A stretch of 64,000 bases of DNA from Parasponia andersonii (Eukaryota > Streptophyta > Magnoliopsida > Rosales > Cannabaceae): contig JXTB01000638.1 of assembly GCA_002914805.1 (NCBI GenBank), forward strand, positions 131,144 to 195,143, in the 5' to 3' direction. Position numbers and translations under genes: made by a program. How positions within the stretch are numbered: position 1 is the first letter of the stretch; every line of letters begins with the position of its first letter. The notes under the pieces were generated by a model, which was not told the origin of the DNA, searched no databases, and saw only the letters and a list, made by a program, of their open reading frames with translations. Below, one piece after another: positions 10,192-23,947 of the stretch.

Positions 10192-13100
10192 AAATAAGTG
10201 GAAGGACTTGGCTCCCGAGTACCCTCTAGAAGAAGAGCTAAATGGAAATAGTTTTGGGGTCGTTCAAATCTGAATGAAACTACATAAACATTGCTAAAAA
10301 ATAAAATAAAATAAAATAAAATAAAATAAAGAAGAGAAGCTTAAGAAAAAAAAAATGTTATTTTGACTCTTGAAAATGTAAAATCTGATAGATTTATGAC
10401 AAAAGGAAAGATACCCAGATGGGATAATTCATTGTTGATTGGTGGAGAGAAGGTTTGAGTAGTAAAGGAAGTGTTGGGTAAGTGGAAGAGAGCACGTGTT
10501 ACTGTGACAAACAATGCCGAATTGATAAAATTGGTGAAGATGGAGTATGAAAGCTGATCGATCTGGAAAGTGGAATGAGGAGAAAATTGGTATCCTGTTC
10601 CTTCCTTCTTCTTAGGTTACGTGGTAAAGCTAAGTCTTGGTTCGGCTTCGGCCCACCGCAGCTTGTTTCCTCTTCACGCCCTTCCTTGGCCCTTATATAA
10701 TGATTATCATAGCAATAGTATTACCCATTCGATAAAAGCTAAGGTCAATGAATCAGGAATCTGGACAGGTATTGCAACAATTTTGAGAGATGAGACGAGT
10801 TTTAGATTCGTAAAGAGTTTTTGTTTTTGTTCTTTTTTTGTTTTTATTTTTATTTTTATTTTTAAAATTTTTAACTAACAATTGCGTTTTATAATTGTTA
10901 TCCATGAAAAAAAAAAAAGGAAAATGTTAAACTGCACCAGCAGTGGTTCAACATTACAACATTACACGTTAATATAACTGTGGGGCGTACATATACATTG
11001 TGAGGTAAGTCTGGAGAACTTTATTAGTTTATGGTGAGTAATGCCTTATTACCGTGCTCATGAAAATAACTGGAACTTGGGTTCATACGTGGAAAATAAA
11101 CTTGAATAGTAGTGTTTTGAGAGTGATTTTTTATGGGAGTGTTGTTAAAATAACTTTTCTAGGACCTGGTCATATAAATAAATAGGTTTCTAAACTTACA
11201 CTTGTCAAGAATCTTAGAAAAACCCACTCAAAAAGTTTCCTTCCTTCCCTCGGCTAAACACAATGGTATCTTTCTGAAAAAACCAATTTTTAGGCAAAAA
11301 TTGGAGGAAAATTGAAAAATTTATTATGACAATAGTATAAAATTGCATTCATCGGCATTTTTGGAAGAAAATTTGGGGATATTTATTTCTTTTTTTCTCC
11401 TTCAAAAGGTTCAACAGTGATTACAATCGACGGATAATATTTCTATTAGGTCAAATGATGCGTTTTTTCTTATTAAAGTGCATTTTTTTATTTTTCCAAA
11501 TGATATCTGAAATAGTCACTATTTTAGTTAGTGACCACTTTGAACTCTCACAATATTTCAATCTTCCAGGTGATAATGAAGCGAAATCAAAAGGAAATAA
11601 AAAAGAATAGAGTGAAAATAAGGTTTATAGAAGTTTAAATTGTCAAAAATCTCAAATTATAGGCATTTTTTTTGTCTGATCCGTTATCTCTCTTTTTTTT
11701 TTTTCTCCCTTTTTAACATTTTGATTCTCTTTCTAACATTTTGATCCTCCCTCCTCTCGTCAGAAGGATTTTTTTTTTCCGGTCAATTTACGAGTTAGAT
11801 TAATAAAGGTAGTCCTCCAAAAGTCATTTTAAAATTATTCCCGAAAAAATAATTTAATCTTTTCTTTTTTTTTTTGAGGGTGAAAAAATCATTTTATCTT
11901 AAAACATTACCATCCAAGCCCATTTCCCTATATCGTTTGGAGGGGCTCTGAACCATCTCAATAAACGGCTCTAGTTTGTCAAGACCAAAGTAAACTTCTT
12001 TATTCTCGCTCCTGAATTGACTTCGTAGGTTCAATCTCAAGTCTCAACTGTCTCAATTTCTCTTTTCCCAAAACCAAAATAAAACTCCACATTTTTCCCC
12101 CGATCAAAACTAGGACGTTACGTGGTGCAACAATATGATATTATATTCTTCTACCTAATATTTTTGTTTTCCTAATTTAGTTTGAACTTTGAACCACTAA
12201 CTAATTAATTAATCTAAAATATTAGATGAGATATTTATTATTTTTTTCAAAAAAATATGATATCTCAAATGTCATTATAGAAGATATTTTGAGATATTAT
12301 GTCGCATATTATATGAGGCTAATTGTTTATTAATTTATGATAATGTTAGTACGTGTCGTTTCTTGCTTGAAGAGCTAGCCCACACTGTCAAACTCGACTA
12401 TTGTTTTGAAAATAACATGTGTATACGATTGCGTGAATTACGCACATTACAATCGACTAGCTAATCATTCAAAAATGTGTTCAAATAAAGAAAATTGTAA
12501 AAACTCGTTAGAATTTAGAGTTAAATATCTCATTAGAGTTTATCGCTAGAAGAATCCAAGAATTTCTCAAGAAAGAAACCAATGTCTAGGTGAACTTCTT
12601 TTTATTTATTATGCAATGTTATAAAACGTCAGTGTTGTCCAACACTATAATAATATATTTATTTGTTACATGATAATTTAATTAATAAATTATATCTCAT
12701 TTAGACCTTAATTAAATTATAATTTTGATTCACTAGTGATGTAGTCTACACATACTTTATAGAATTATAATATAATTCTTATTTAATAAGTAATGATTGT
12801 TTTAACATGATAATCACACTCGTTTAATTATTGAAGATTTAAAATTCAACAGGGAGCATATTACAATAATTCAAGAAGTATATATATATATATATATATA
12901 TATTACTAATCTAGTTTGTATTTTTTAAAAAATATTATTTTTATTAATTAAAATTGTTTATACATATCTTTTCATAATTAAAAAAAAAAAAGAAAAATAT
13001 TAAATAATAATTTTTATTTTTATTTTTATTTTTATTTTTTTCAACTATAACGGCTAAAAAAAATACTCATAGAAAGGTAAAAAAAAATACCGACCAGAGT

Positions 13101-14520
13101 AGGAGTGTATATATTATATAATATAATGAAAAATAAGAGTAGATCTTTTTCTTGCGCTTATTTTAATAAATGTCCATTTTTTTTACTGCATATATCAGTT
13201 TTCATTTCACTATTATATCAACTTATATACTAGAATCAGTTTATACACCGGGTACGTAAGTTTCTATATGGAGTAACTCAGATGTTACCATTGCTACATC
13301 CGCAATATACCATCTACTTTCATATAATATTTGGAAAATGATCATCTATTTTATAAGAGACCAAAAACTAGGCCATTTTTTTTTTTTTTTGAAATGTAGG
13401 CCATTTTTGCTATGAGTAAATAGACACACTTCAAGTAGAAAAGAATGATTCACATTGCAAAATGAACATCTATTGTTTAAGAGACCCAAAACTAGGCCAT
13501 TTTTGCTACGAGGAAATACACGCATTTCAAGTAGAAAAAAATGATTCACATTTATTTTTCTATTCTAATAAAGAAATGCTAAATATAGTACGTTTAATAA
13601 ACATCGAATGTAGTTTGTCCTAGTATTAAATTGTAAAGATTGATTTAGATCATAGCTGGAGCCGATAATTACGCAACTATTGACAACACCCCAACAAGTT
13701 CGGATTTCAACCGAACTCTGGTCTTACTTACCGTATAACCACACATAAATTACAAGCATCACAATTAGAATTCTTGATATGTCGTTGTGCAATTAGGGTC
13801 ATCCATCATAGTAGTATGACCCATGTGAAGCTCATCATGATGAATAGCCAACAAGCATAATGCTAAAGACACATGTGACGAGATTTTAAAATACTAGTCG
13901 TCCGTGTAAATCATCTAAGCCGCTCATTCGTGCTAGAATTGATGATGAGATTAATGAACGAGAAACAATCGAATAACAGGAAACGTTTGGTGTGTAACTT
14001 CATCAAGTAAATCCTTGCTTTCAAGAATAAATGAGATTATGAATTAGAGATGGGCAGGGGTTTATGATTATTTTACGAGGAAGAAACTACTGCGACAACT
14101 ATCATATCTTGCTTGTAAAAATTCTGGAGTTCTTTGTCTTTCACAAGAAAAAAGAAAAAAAAAAAAAAAAATCATACTGATAGTGCAGCCACCAAGCAAC
14201 CTGGATTTAGAAAAAAATTCCCTGTGGCTCAACCGTGAATCAGTATGAAATTTCAGCTTGCATGCAACCTGAGCATGTATCAATTTCCTGTCATATTGAT
14301 TAACCAACCCAATGTGCCTTTTCATTAACTTTCTCTAAAAGCCGACACGTGGTCACAAATGAACTTCAATAACATTATAACAAGAAGCGTAACACTTGTA
14401 CGACATACTGAGCAGAGCAGTGTTCTATATACAGGTGGCATTATTGGGTTAGAAACAAATAAACAGTGTTCCCTTTCAAGGGATGAGTGAAGCAAGTATT
14501 TACTTTTTTTAGAAAATGGC
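10192..14520. other. Long AT-rich intergenic region
   Basis: No coding exon recognised. Contents: an (AAAAT)n microsatellite at 10296-10330, a (TA)n run at 12879-12903, a (TTTTTA)n-like run at about 13009-13038, and a local duplication at 13332-13555. The stretch to about 10620 is the promoter and leader of the minus-strand RING-H2 gene. The last few hundred bases before 14520 probably include the 3' untranslated region of the DUF2062 gene. Confidence 0.6.
13332..13555. repeat. Diverged tandem duplication, about 115-bp unit
   Basis: Both copies contain catctatt...aagagac, ccaaaaactaggccattttt and a stretch ending caagtagaaaa(g/a)aatgattcacat. The first copy also holds an internal T-run with a repeated taggccattttt. 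The copies differ by several substitutions, so this is not recent. Confidence 0.75.
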
Positions 14521-16907
14521 TCAGACGTCCCTTACCTTAAGCTTCACTTCTGAGTGTGAATGGAGAGGTTTCTTCGGGCTTGAAGGAATAACACTGAACT
14601 TGCGAACCAAAATCTTGAAACATGGTAAAAGTAGTATGTACAACATCGCCAAAATAAAAGGTGCCGCAATAAGCCATCCAAGCAACTGCAAATATGGAGG
14701 GGAGAAAGAGATCACAAAACAATATTAAAAATGAATAATAAAATTACACAGCTACTCAATGATATGTTAGGATTTTGATATTTCATCACCAAAAAAATAT
14801 CACTCAGTCATCTCAGTGAATTGAAGTTGTCAGTCTCAGAGATTTGAATTTTCCTTGAACTTGAGATGTGGTTTACATTATGAAGCAGGGTAAATATCTA
14901 CACTTCAACAGTAAGTCATTTCATTAATGATTTTTTGGTCTTGTTGATTGCTTTCAGCGTGAAGCATGACTTTCAGAGCCACTTATGTTCCAGTCAAAAT
15001 CAAAATTTTCTATCATAATATGTTCTAGCATAGAAAGAGCAGTCCATTTACTACTGCTTCTAATGTGACATTCTACTTTATAATAAAAAAACTATAGTAG
15101 CTCCTTCAGAACCTCAATAATTCTACAATTTTCTGTCCAATTTTTTATTGACACGGCATTTCAACCTTTCAAGTGTAGAAAACTCAACAGCTAGGTCATC
15201 ATCCTTCTCTCAACATTAAAACAAATACCAGTACACTCAAAAAGATTACGTTATCATCCATACACAAAAGTGCGTCGGTGCTCATGTCTGTGTGATAGAG
15301 ATACAAGCTGTCAAATTGGCCACCTACCGCATGAGCAATACTTAATAGGACTTCACGTGATGCTTGACCAGTTAAAACTTTCTTCAAAGCATCAGATGTC
15401 AAAGGAAAATGAGAGCCACCAGAGATAAGTTCACCAAAGCGCAAGAAAGGTACCACCAGGCTTGAAACCAAAAACATAATAATAGGTCAGAGTAACAGAG
15501 AAAAGATGAAAGGAAAACCAAGAAAAGCTAAAACACTTTTGTTAGCTCAAAATATGGATGAGAGAGAAACAATAATGCAAAGTGACCAACCAACACATTG
15601 TGCAGAGTAGTTCGACATATATCCGGATCTCAGATTCAAGCATGCAGTACATACTTTTACATAAACCAAAACTCACACAGATTTGAAATCATATTCCAAA
15701 AGCCGCACATGGTAAAAATGCATAAAAAAGAAAACGTGTTTCTTAAGGCGGGTACTTGCATGAGGAGATCAATCACAAAGACTGCATAAAATGTCTCAGA
15801 GCATCAGCACGGATTATTTATAGGATAGGAAAACTCAGGCAAGCAAGAAATATTTATTATAAACCAAAGTAAAACAAGAATCTGAAAGGTTGCCATATGA
15901 TATTACAATGTAATGGGGAAAATACCAAAAATTGATACTCTGCCAATACAACGGTAAATCAAGGCTCTCAAAGGTTGCCATATGATATCACATCGTAATG
16001 TGGAAAATGCCGAAAATTGATACTCTGCCAATACACCGGTATCATAAGCATAAATACCTCAACTCTATTGGAGTGGCAATGAAATTCGCCAACATCACAG
16101 TCGGAGCATGGCAATTCGATCCAAGCAATGCAATAGCCATTCCACACAGAAACACAGTGACACCTATTAATGAAACATGACAAGATCTGAGGTTAACTAA
16201 GAATAACCTATTCAAAATTTTCAAAATCCTCTCACATTTCCTTTAAGTTCAAAAATCACATAAGTAAGAGAGCCAATACCTACATACAAATAAGCAAATT
16301 CGACGATAACCTTTCAATAGGATGAAACTCCACAAAAACACGCTTAAAATAAACATCAGCTCTATTATCAAGTCACTTTACTATGATTCTACGAAATTAT
16401 GGAAAGCAAATTCAGAAGAAGAAGAGCAAAACGATGAAGAAAAGAACAAACCACATATTGGAAATAGTCCCAAGGTAATCCCCACCGCCGCAGAGAAGGC
16501 CAACAGCTTAGGTTCTGCACCCCTTAAAGTAGGAATAACAACGCTCAGCGCTTTCTGTCATTTCTAATTCAACATGTTTAACTACTATTAAACTTTGCTT
16601 CTATTCATAATCCCAATCAAATGCAATCAAAACTTCATTTTTTTTCCCCTTGCCAATCAAAATAAATAAATAAATAAATAAAAATGTATAGTATCCAAAT
16701 CCAATAGCTGACTAACTAGGTACAACTATTTACCGAAAAAAAAAAGAAAAAAAAGCAGTACTCAATAAAGATAAGTTGAGTTTAGCCAATAATTTAAGTT
16801 GGAAGCTAAATCGAGTTAGGGTTAGCAAAGTAGTACCTGCGAAGTATTTGGAGGAGAGGATCAACGATCTTCTTATGGAACCAAACAGACAATCCCGTAT
16901 TCGCCAT
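14521..16907 (-). CDS. DUF2062 domain membrane protein
   Basis: Five exons on the minus strand: 16837-16907, 16452-16522, 16058-16163, 15328-15460 and 14521-14685; 181 residues with phases matching at every junction. After a short amphipathic N-terminus (MANTGLSVWFHKKIVDPLLQ) comes the DUF2062 core. It has a glycine-rich hydrophobic stretch (AAVGITLGLFPICG), a second one (VTVFLCGMAIALL), the conserved ANFIATPIE turn with Asn and Pro typical of this family, and a final membrane segment (LLGWLIAAPFILAMLYILLL) before a basic tail. DUF2062 proteins are small multi-pass membrane proteins of unknown function found in bacteria and plants. Nothing in the sequence reveals a substrate. An 85-bp duplication sits in the intron between exons 3 and 4. 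Confidence 0.88.
15885..16045. repeat. 85-bp tandem duplication in a DUF2062-gene intron
   Basis: Copies begin at 15885 and 15970 with aaaggttgccatatgatat and share aattgatactctgccaatac. They differ at roughly eight positions. Only the second copy lies close to the exon 3 donor at 16057. Confidence 0.85.
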
Positions 16908-18589
16908 ATCGCTTAACACAGTTCAGAATCCAATCAAAAAAACGATAGGGTTTCTCTACACGGAAAGAAACCCCCCCTTTTTTGAATTTTTATTTTCTAA
17001 TTTTCTTGCTTACAGTTCCAAAATAAATAGATGAATACTTGACAAATAATTAAGAATAACAAAGCATTAAATATCAATTTCAGAAACGGAATCTTTTATT
17101 TGTCTCATTTATTTTCAATACAAAAACTTGTAGAGTTCTGGGGTGGTCGGAAGAGGTTGGATCTGAAAGGCAAACGAGATTATTCAGTTACAGAGCAGCA
17201 AACTTGCGCAAGAGCCACTCCACTGGATTTGATCGTGCGACTGAAGCGCTCATATTTAGCATATTTGATTGACACGTATCACTCAAGATGATGACGCGTC
17301 CTTTCAGTTATCGTGTTAGTAGTTAAAAAGTAGAGATCCGTGGAGCACGTAATTACCAGAAGCAGGGGATTTTTTTTTTCTTAGCCTTTTAAGGATTAAT
17401 TACATTAATAATAAATGTTGTACTATTTTATTTATAAATTTTCAACTTATATAATTAACCTAATTATAAATATTGTACTATAAAATTATATAAGTGTTGG
17501 CACAGCGTGCATTTTGTCTAATTTTGATAGAAATAAGTTATTTATAAATCACATATTTTGAAAATTGTATACAACAACCAGATTCTGAATTTTTAATTTT
17601 CATAATAAATTACCAAAAAGTATACAGTCATTATATGAACATCTCTTTTATCACAAATAGTTAAACTTTAAATAGAATCAAATCATGTGTTAATCACATA
17701 ATTTAATAACTATTGTCCACAATAAAATTACAAATCTAAAAACTAATTAATATCTAATTGTACGTTTTATATACGACTATTTTTCATTTAAAAGAACTAA
17801 TAATTTACGACAAAGAATTATTTTTATAATAATTATATAATTCAAGATAATTTATTACCTAAAATAAAAATTTAGACAGCAAAATAATGCAACAAATATA
17901 AAGTATAATTCGTAAGCTATTATTATAATTAATCTCAACTAAACCACGTTTTCTAGGCCACGTCACGTGCATGTAATGATTTTTTTTAGAGTTAAAATTA
18001 TTTTTAGTTCCTAAATGTTGAGTCAATTTGTACTTTGGCCACTAACTTTTAAAATGATTTATTTTACACTCTAGATCTATTTGATTGTCCCACTCTCGTT
18101 TAGCACCGTCCATCATTTGTCCATTTCGAATCGGAGGGCAAAAAAAAAAAAAAGATTGGAAGGATTTTATTTTCTCATATTTGGATTAAAAAAAAAGGAT
18201 AAAGGTTTAGAAATAATTGAAAAAAAAAATGAGTAAATTTAGAGAATATAGAATAATTACAAAAGATTAAAAATGATAAAAGTTTCAAAAAATTATTTTA
18301 TAAATTTTATTAAAAAATTTTCCTTTTGTTTTCTCTCACTATTTTTTTCTCAGCAAAATGCAAGATCCAAGAGAAAATTGATGGAAAAGTCTTCGATTCA
18401 AGCTCCGATTTGTTTTGAACTCCTGTATCCATAAACTCAAAACAGAAAGTTTAAAACTTCTTATAAAAAGTAATCAAATTCCACTTTGAGTAGAAACCCC
18501 ATAAAATTTCTTAGTCCATAATCAAAAAATCATATAGACAAAACAATGTGGCCTCCTCACTTGTTGCCACCGATTCCTCCCATACTCTT
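16908..18589. other. Promoter of the DUF2062 gene and AT-rich intergenic DNA
   Basis: The first few hundred bases are the divergent upstream region of the minus-strand DUF2062 gene. From about 17390 the sequence is AT-rich and featureless. The passage at 18000-18110 (agttcctaaatgttg, tttggccactaac) has the look of an old transposon remnant, but I could not define its ends. Confidence 0.5.
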
Positions 18590-19261
18590 TGTTGTGCGGT
18601 CTAAAATCCTAAGGTCGCATAAGAGTTAAGTTCGACCTCCTCCATATTGGATATGTGCGACCTCTTCCACAGGTTATATGCGACCTCCTCAGTATAGTCG
18701 TGTGACCTCTTTTTGCATAAGATATGTGCGACCTTCTCTGTATAGGCTGTGGACGACCTCTTCCGAAAGAAAAGGGAAACAAGTATNNNGGAAACAAGTA
18801 TATGCTATGCCAAACAGGAAACCTACAAGGAAAGGGAAACAGAAGTCTCCTATTTATGATCAACCAATTAGCCGTTTTGAGTGGTTATCCAATTATGTTG
18901 TTACTTAATTTATGTTACCCAATTGTATAGTTACCCGTTTACACAATTAGGATCATAGGGACATAGAATTACCTTTACCTATATAAAGGGGACTCAATGT
19001 TCCGAAGAGAATGAAGTTTTTGAATATTTCAATTGCTTTTCAGTTTTCTAATTTCCAGACGAGACATTGTAACTTTAAGTGTTTGTAATTCTCTGTAATT
19101 CTCTATAAAATAGTGAAAAACAGTGGACGTAGGCTCATCTTTTTGGGGCTAAACCACTATAAAATCCTCTCTCTTTATTTGCTTTGATTATTAATTCAAT
19201 TCGCACAAGCCACATCTCTTAATTTTTTCTAAATTTATTATTGATAAAACCTCCATCAACA
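18590..19261 (+). mobile_element. Solo LTR of a Tat-lineage Ty3/gypsy family
   Basis: The sequence begins tgttgtgcgg and ends ccatcaaca, and is flanked on both sides by the 5-bp duplication CTCTT (18585-18589 and 19262-19266). It matches, over its length, the 5' LTR at 56434-57083. Shared features are subrepeats of a gcgacctc unit in the first 170 bases, a TATA box in cctatataaagggg (about 18977), and the gtggacgtaggctcatcttt block. No internal region is present, so this is a solo LTR left by LTR-LTR recombination. Three N at 18787-18789 interrupt it. Confidence 0.93.
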
Positions 19262-19266
19262 CTCTT

Positions 19267-21379
19267 ATTTTTCATCATATTTCTTCTAATTCCCCCATTA
19301 AAACCATGTAATTTGATTATTATCAGCTATCTTAAAAAAAAAAAAAAGAAAAAAAAAAAAGAACTCTCCTACTTTAAATTCTTATCTCAAATTTTTAAAC
19401 ACTGCTCGAATTGAAAGAAAAGAAAATTACCCAAAAAAAAATTAAATGGCGTTTTTTTTTTTAAAAAATTTCCCTTTTCCTTTCAATACCAATTTTTTTG
19501 GTCACCAAATGAGCCAACTCTATGATCCTTTTTCATTTGTGATATTTATCCATAACTAAAAAGAAATGACCATATACTGAAAACAGATGAAAAAAATAAA
19601 TAAATTGAAAAACGGTACGTTATTTCTTCATACCTGTGACCTAAAGGAGCAATGAGAAGGCATCGAATTTGAATTTTCAACACATATACCCATATACCCA
19701 TATACATAGAGTTATTGTATCAACACATATACCCATATGCATACAATAATGGGATCTAGACGAAATTACTAGTTTGTCATTTTTGACTTTATGTTTTGAT
19801 ATTCTTTTATTTATAATCAATATTGTATATATGTTAATTCAGTGACTTAAAATTGAATACTGTGTTCATGGTCTTTTGATTACCAAGTGCTTGAAAGATC
19901 TCGAGTTAGTTATATAAAGTTTTAGATTTCATATCGAGAAATGAAATTACTGCTATATATATTGTAATACTCCCAAAATGAATAGACAGTTGTGACTTAA
20001 TTCTTTACTCATCTTCTTTTCAGACTCTTCTCTTACTTAATATTTTAAGCGTTAAAATGGATCATTATGATTTACCCTCGAGCTGAATTGGGGAAGATTG
20101 AAAGAGACTAACACAATCATCCTTATTTCAGAAAAAAAGAAGAAGAAGAAAAAAAAAAAATCCTTAGAGTACAATATAATCTAAAATTGCCTTTAATCAA
20201 AATAAAAATAAATTAAAAAACTAGTTAAAATTAGACTAAATAAAAAATACGATTTTTTAATTAAGTTTTTTTTTTATGTTATTAGAATAATTTTTTGGTT
20301 AATTTTTATAAAGGACAATTTAATGTTATTGCTCTCTAAGGACATTTCTACTATTTCATTTTTTATTTTGCTCAACTAATAGGGAAGAGGGAGATTTCAT
20401 AGGTGTTAGAAATTAAGAGAAATAATTAATCAACGGATAAACTATAAAAAAATAGTTTGAAATTTGAGTATTCTGTAATTTATACTTTAAATTTTGGACT
20501 CTACAAAATAATATTTTGAAATTAAGAATTTTTGAAAATTAATACCTAGAATTACTTTTTGAATAATTTAGCGGATAAAAAATAATAATATCATTAAAAT
20601 TAAGAGGAATAATAAGGTCTAATGTAGTTTAATAGAGAATATTATTATTTTTATGTTACTAAAATTGGTCAAAAAAATTAGTCCATGATATTAATTTTTG
20701 AAATTTTTTAATCTCAGGATATTATTTTGGAAAATGCGAATTTAAAATACTCAAATTTCAAGATTTTTTTTTTTTAAGTCTAATGAATTCTATCACCACA
20801 ATGGATTTGAATTTTAAGCTAAAAAAACGTAATTGGACAAAGAAATCGACAAAAATGCAGTGTAAACTCAACTCAGATAGCAACAGCAAGAAGCGTTTGA
20901 CAAATCAGTTGTTACCAGTACGACATATTTGGGCAAACTCAATTCGTTCATTGGAATTTCATCCCACCGTTTTCTTTCTAAATTTGATTATGAGGATGGC
21001 AATCAAATATGATTACCCAAAATTAAAATAGATGGCATTATTACAGATCATTCAATTGTATCTATTTATTTTTGCTGAAAAATTAAATTGTATTTAGTGA
21101 AAAAATTAAGGACATGTTAATACTAGAGCGAGAAGTTATTATGGTAGACCATCTGACTCAGACGAATCCTATGAAATAAATTAAAAGCTTTGGTGGATAC
21201 ATCAACAAAGATATGTTCAATAGGTGAATATATCAATTTTCATTTTTTTTTTCTGTTTCTTTTTTCCCTTTTTCCCATTCTCTGACAGGGATAATATTAA
21301 TATCTTTTAAACATAAAAACCGTGTAATATATATTATACAGTAACATCTCATAATCATACAGTCGATAAGCAGTTCTAA
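19267..21379. other. AT-rich intergenic region
   Basis: No exon supported. The phrase caacacatatacccatat occurs twice (19678 and 19721). The segment next to 21379 is the likely 3' untranslated region of the GDPD4-like gene. Confidence 0.55.
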
Positions 21380-23947
21380 TCACTGTGAGAATGAGAAACC
21401 CTCCTCAAGACATTCTGTTCTAATATCTTGCATCCGACGTTGAAGAAGCGTCGGGTTGCTCGTAACAACAGCATCCACACGCTCAGATAACATCTTTTGC
21501 ATTGAATTCACATCATCCACAGTCCAGGCATATACCTTCTTATTTCTCCTGTAAAAGTCCACATGTAATACATGAATTAACACATCCACGTACAAAAGTT
21601 ATTACCTATGAAAATACAAGTGCATCCAATAAAGTAATACCCATGCAGAATTCTGACAAGCTTTTCATCAATCAATGGGTGATATACACCAACAACATCA
21701 GCACCTTTCATCCTCAACAAATTGGTTCTAAGCCCAGTAGATGGATCAATCATGACAATGTAGCCTACCTGCAAGAATGTCAACACACTTCTGAAACGCT
21801 CACACAAATTCAGAAGCCCAACATGGCAAATTTTTCTGTTTTCCTGTTGTTAAGGCGGAGAACTTAACCAAGACCAAATTATCTGGTTCTAGCATTCAAT
21901 TGCAGGAATAGAGGATAGCATTATCTACCTAGTAGAGAACATCTCAATTTGTAAAACTATTAAAAGCACAACAACTTCAACAGATGATAACCCATGCAGA
22001 TAATTCGAATTAAAAATCTGAAGAAACAAACCCTTAAAGCTTAAATTGCAGCTAGACTACATTGAAAAGTTCCGAAAATGAAAACTCATTTCTACAGAAA
22101 TAATCTTAGTCCAACAATTTCACAAAAAATGATCAGGGGATTCAAGAAAATGATCAGGGATATTTATTCGGAATAAGCTGTAACTATTACCGTAACGTCT
22201 GATGATTGTTTGATCACATCTCTTGCTAGGCTGTCACTTTTAGCCCATACAAGGCAATTCTTACACTGCGTCCTTTCAACCTGCAAAAAGATTTTACTGA
22301 AAGACTTGACCAACACAGCTTCAAGAACTCAGGTTATGTGAAGTGTGAACATAATATGCTTCTGGAGTACAAAAAAAAGGGGAAACTTGCTCCTGTGGGG
22401 TAGTATACGGAATATGGTTAAAATTACTTTTTGCTGTTGGCAGAAATTTCCAGACTACCATAAGCTATATGTGATATAACAAGCAATTACATACATTTAT
22501 CACACCATGTAAGCCAAGGGGCTTTCTCATCCGTTATTATTGAGCACTCGAACAAAATTTACGAAAACAAGAATAATCAGTGCTTTCATGGTAAGAGCTA
22601 CCCAAAAATAGCAGCACCAGCAAGCATGACTACAGACACTTTCACTGGTTTTCACGACCATAGTTCGGTGTAGTAATAACTGCCCAAAAATGTAGCAGGC
22701 TAGGAAGAATATCCTATTCATTGAAAATAAAGAAAAAACAAAAGAAACTTACAACAGAGAGAATATCCTTAGCCAGCCCTTTTTCATATGAAGGAGGCCC
22801 AACCTTTGCATCTAGGATCACCTGCCGGACTGAACTTGATATCAACTAAGAATATCAGAATATCCATTACAATCATCGTCAGAGAGAATGAAACAAGAAC
22901 AACGATAAATGAGAGAATACAGATGTCAGTGGATAGTGTCTAGTGGGAGGATATACCTTTAAAGCATCTTCAACGGTAGGAACTATTCCAGCATCAGATT
23001 TCAGGGCAGATTGATAATCAGTGCCTAGTTCTTTTATCTACAAGAACAAGAAGCAGATTTGACATAGTCATAAAGGACGGCAATCATTTCGACTTATGTT
23101 TTACGTAATTAATGAAAAGGATTGCAATCATTACATTATCAAAAAAAGATGGCATGGCAAGCAGATTGAGATTGTAAAAATAAATAAATAAAGGATTGAC
23201 ATTCTCACCTGTGTCTTGATTAAGTATCCAACCTTAGAAGTATTATTCCCGGATATTCGCTGCAAATCCCTGCCTGTCCAATTTCAAGATTAAATCAAGT
23301 AGCTTTAACACTAATGAAAAATTAGAAAGATGCAATCTGGGAATGGGATGAGAGTCCAATCCAATTATCAATATGAGTATATGAAAAAAAAAATAAAGAA
23401 TGTCAAACCTGTCATGGAGAGCAAACAAAATTCCATCTAGAGAACGAGAAACATCAATCTCAATACAGTCTACTTGAGAACGAAGAGCAAAGTCGTATGC
23501 ATCCATCTAGAAACAAAGTAAAGGGATTAATTAAGCAAAGACTCCCCCCCCCCCCCAAAAAAAAAGGGGTAATAAAAAAAATTGAGATATAAGACATGGT
23601 TACAGTGTTGGGGAAGGCCTTAGTTGAGTCACCGCCATGGGCACATACTAAGGGAGGATTATTAAGCCAACCGCACTTTCTTAGCTGGATCTGCATACAT
23701 ACATGACATATTGAAAGTTGGAAAGCCTGAAAAGTAAAAAAAGAAGGCCATGGTAATTAATAAATAAGAATACCTGATGAAAGCGTCTGAGCCTGAAATG
23801 GAAGAAGATAGGAGGGAAGAGAGCGATGAAGGCGAGGCTAATGATGATAGTACGGAAGAGTCTCTTGGAAGAAAGTCTTAGGCCCCCAACGTTCCTCTGA
23901 CTATGAAACAAGGCTCTCCTTCCCACTTTGTTTGAGATCATTGCCAT
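21380..23947 (-). CDS. GDPD4: Glycerophosphodiester phosphodiesterase, GDPD4-like, membrane-anchored
   Basis: Nine exons on the minus strand: 23774-23947, 23604-23690, 23409-23506, 23209-23269, 22957-23037, 22753-22821, 22191-22280, 21641-21768 and 21380-21548; 318 residues, all phases consistent. A basic N-terminus and one hydrophobic segment (about residues 32-50) predict a signal anchor. The GDPD TIM-barrel domain follows: CAHGG (H76), CIEIDVSRS with E103 and D105, FALHD with H118, VILDAK, and the closing KVYAWTVDD strand. The family cleaves glycerophosphodiesters to glycerol-3-phosphate and an alcohol, helping recover phosphate from phospholipids. The usual HRG and PENT motifs read HGG and FPNT here, so the first active-site Arg and Glu are replaced. 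It may be a natural feature of the GDPD4 branch, but I cannot confirm that from sequence alone. Confidence 0.9.

Noticed and set aside
20783-21031. 82-codon plus-strand ORF
   Set aside because: Lys/Asn-rich translation typical of AT-rich DNA; no neighbours or splice sites that support a gene.
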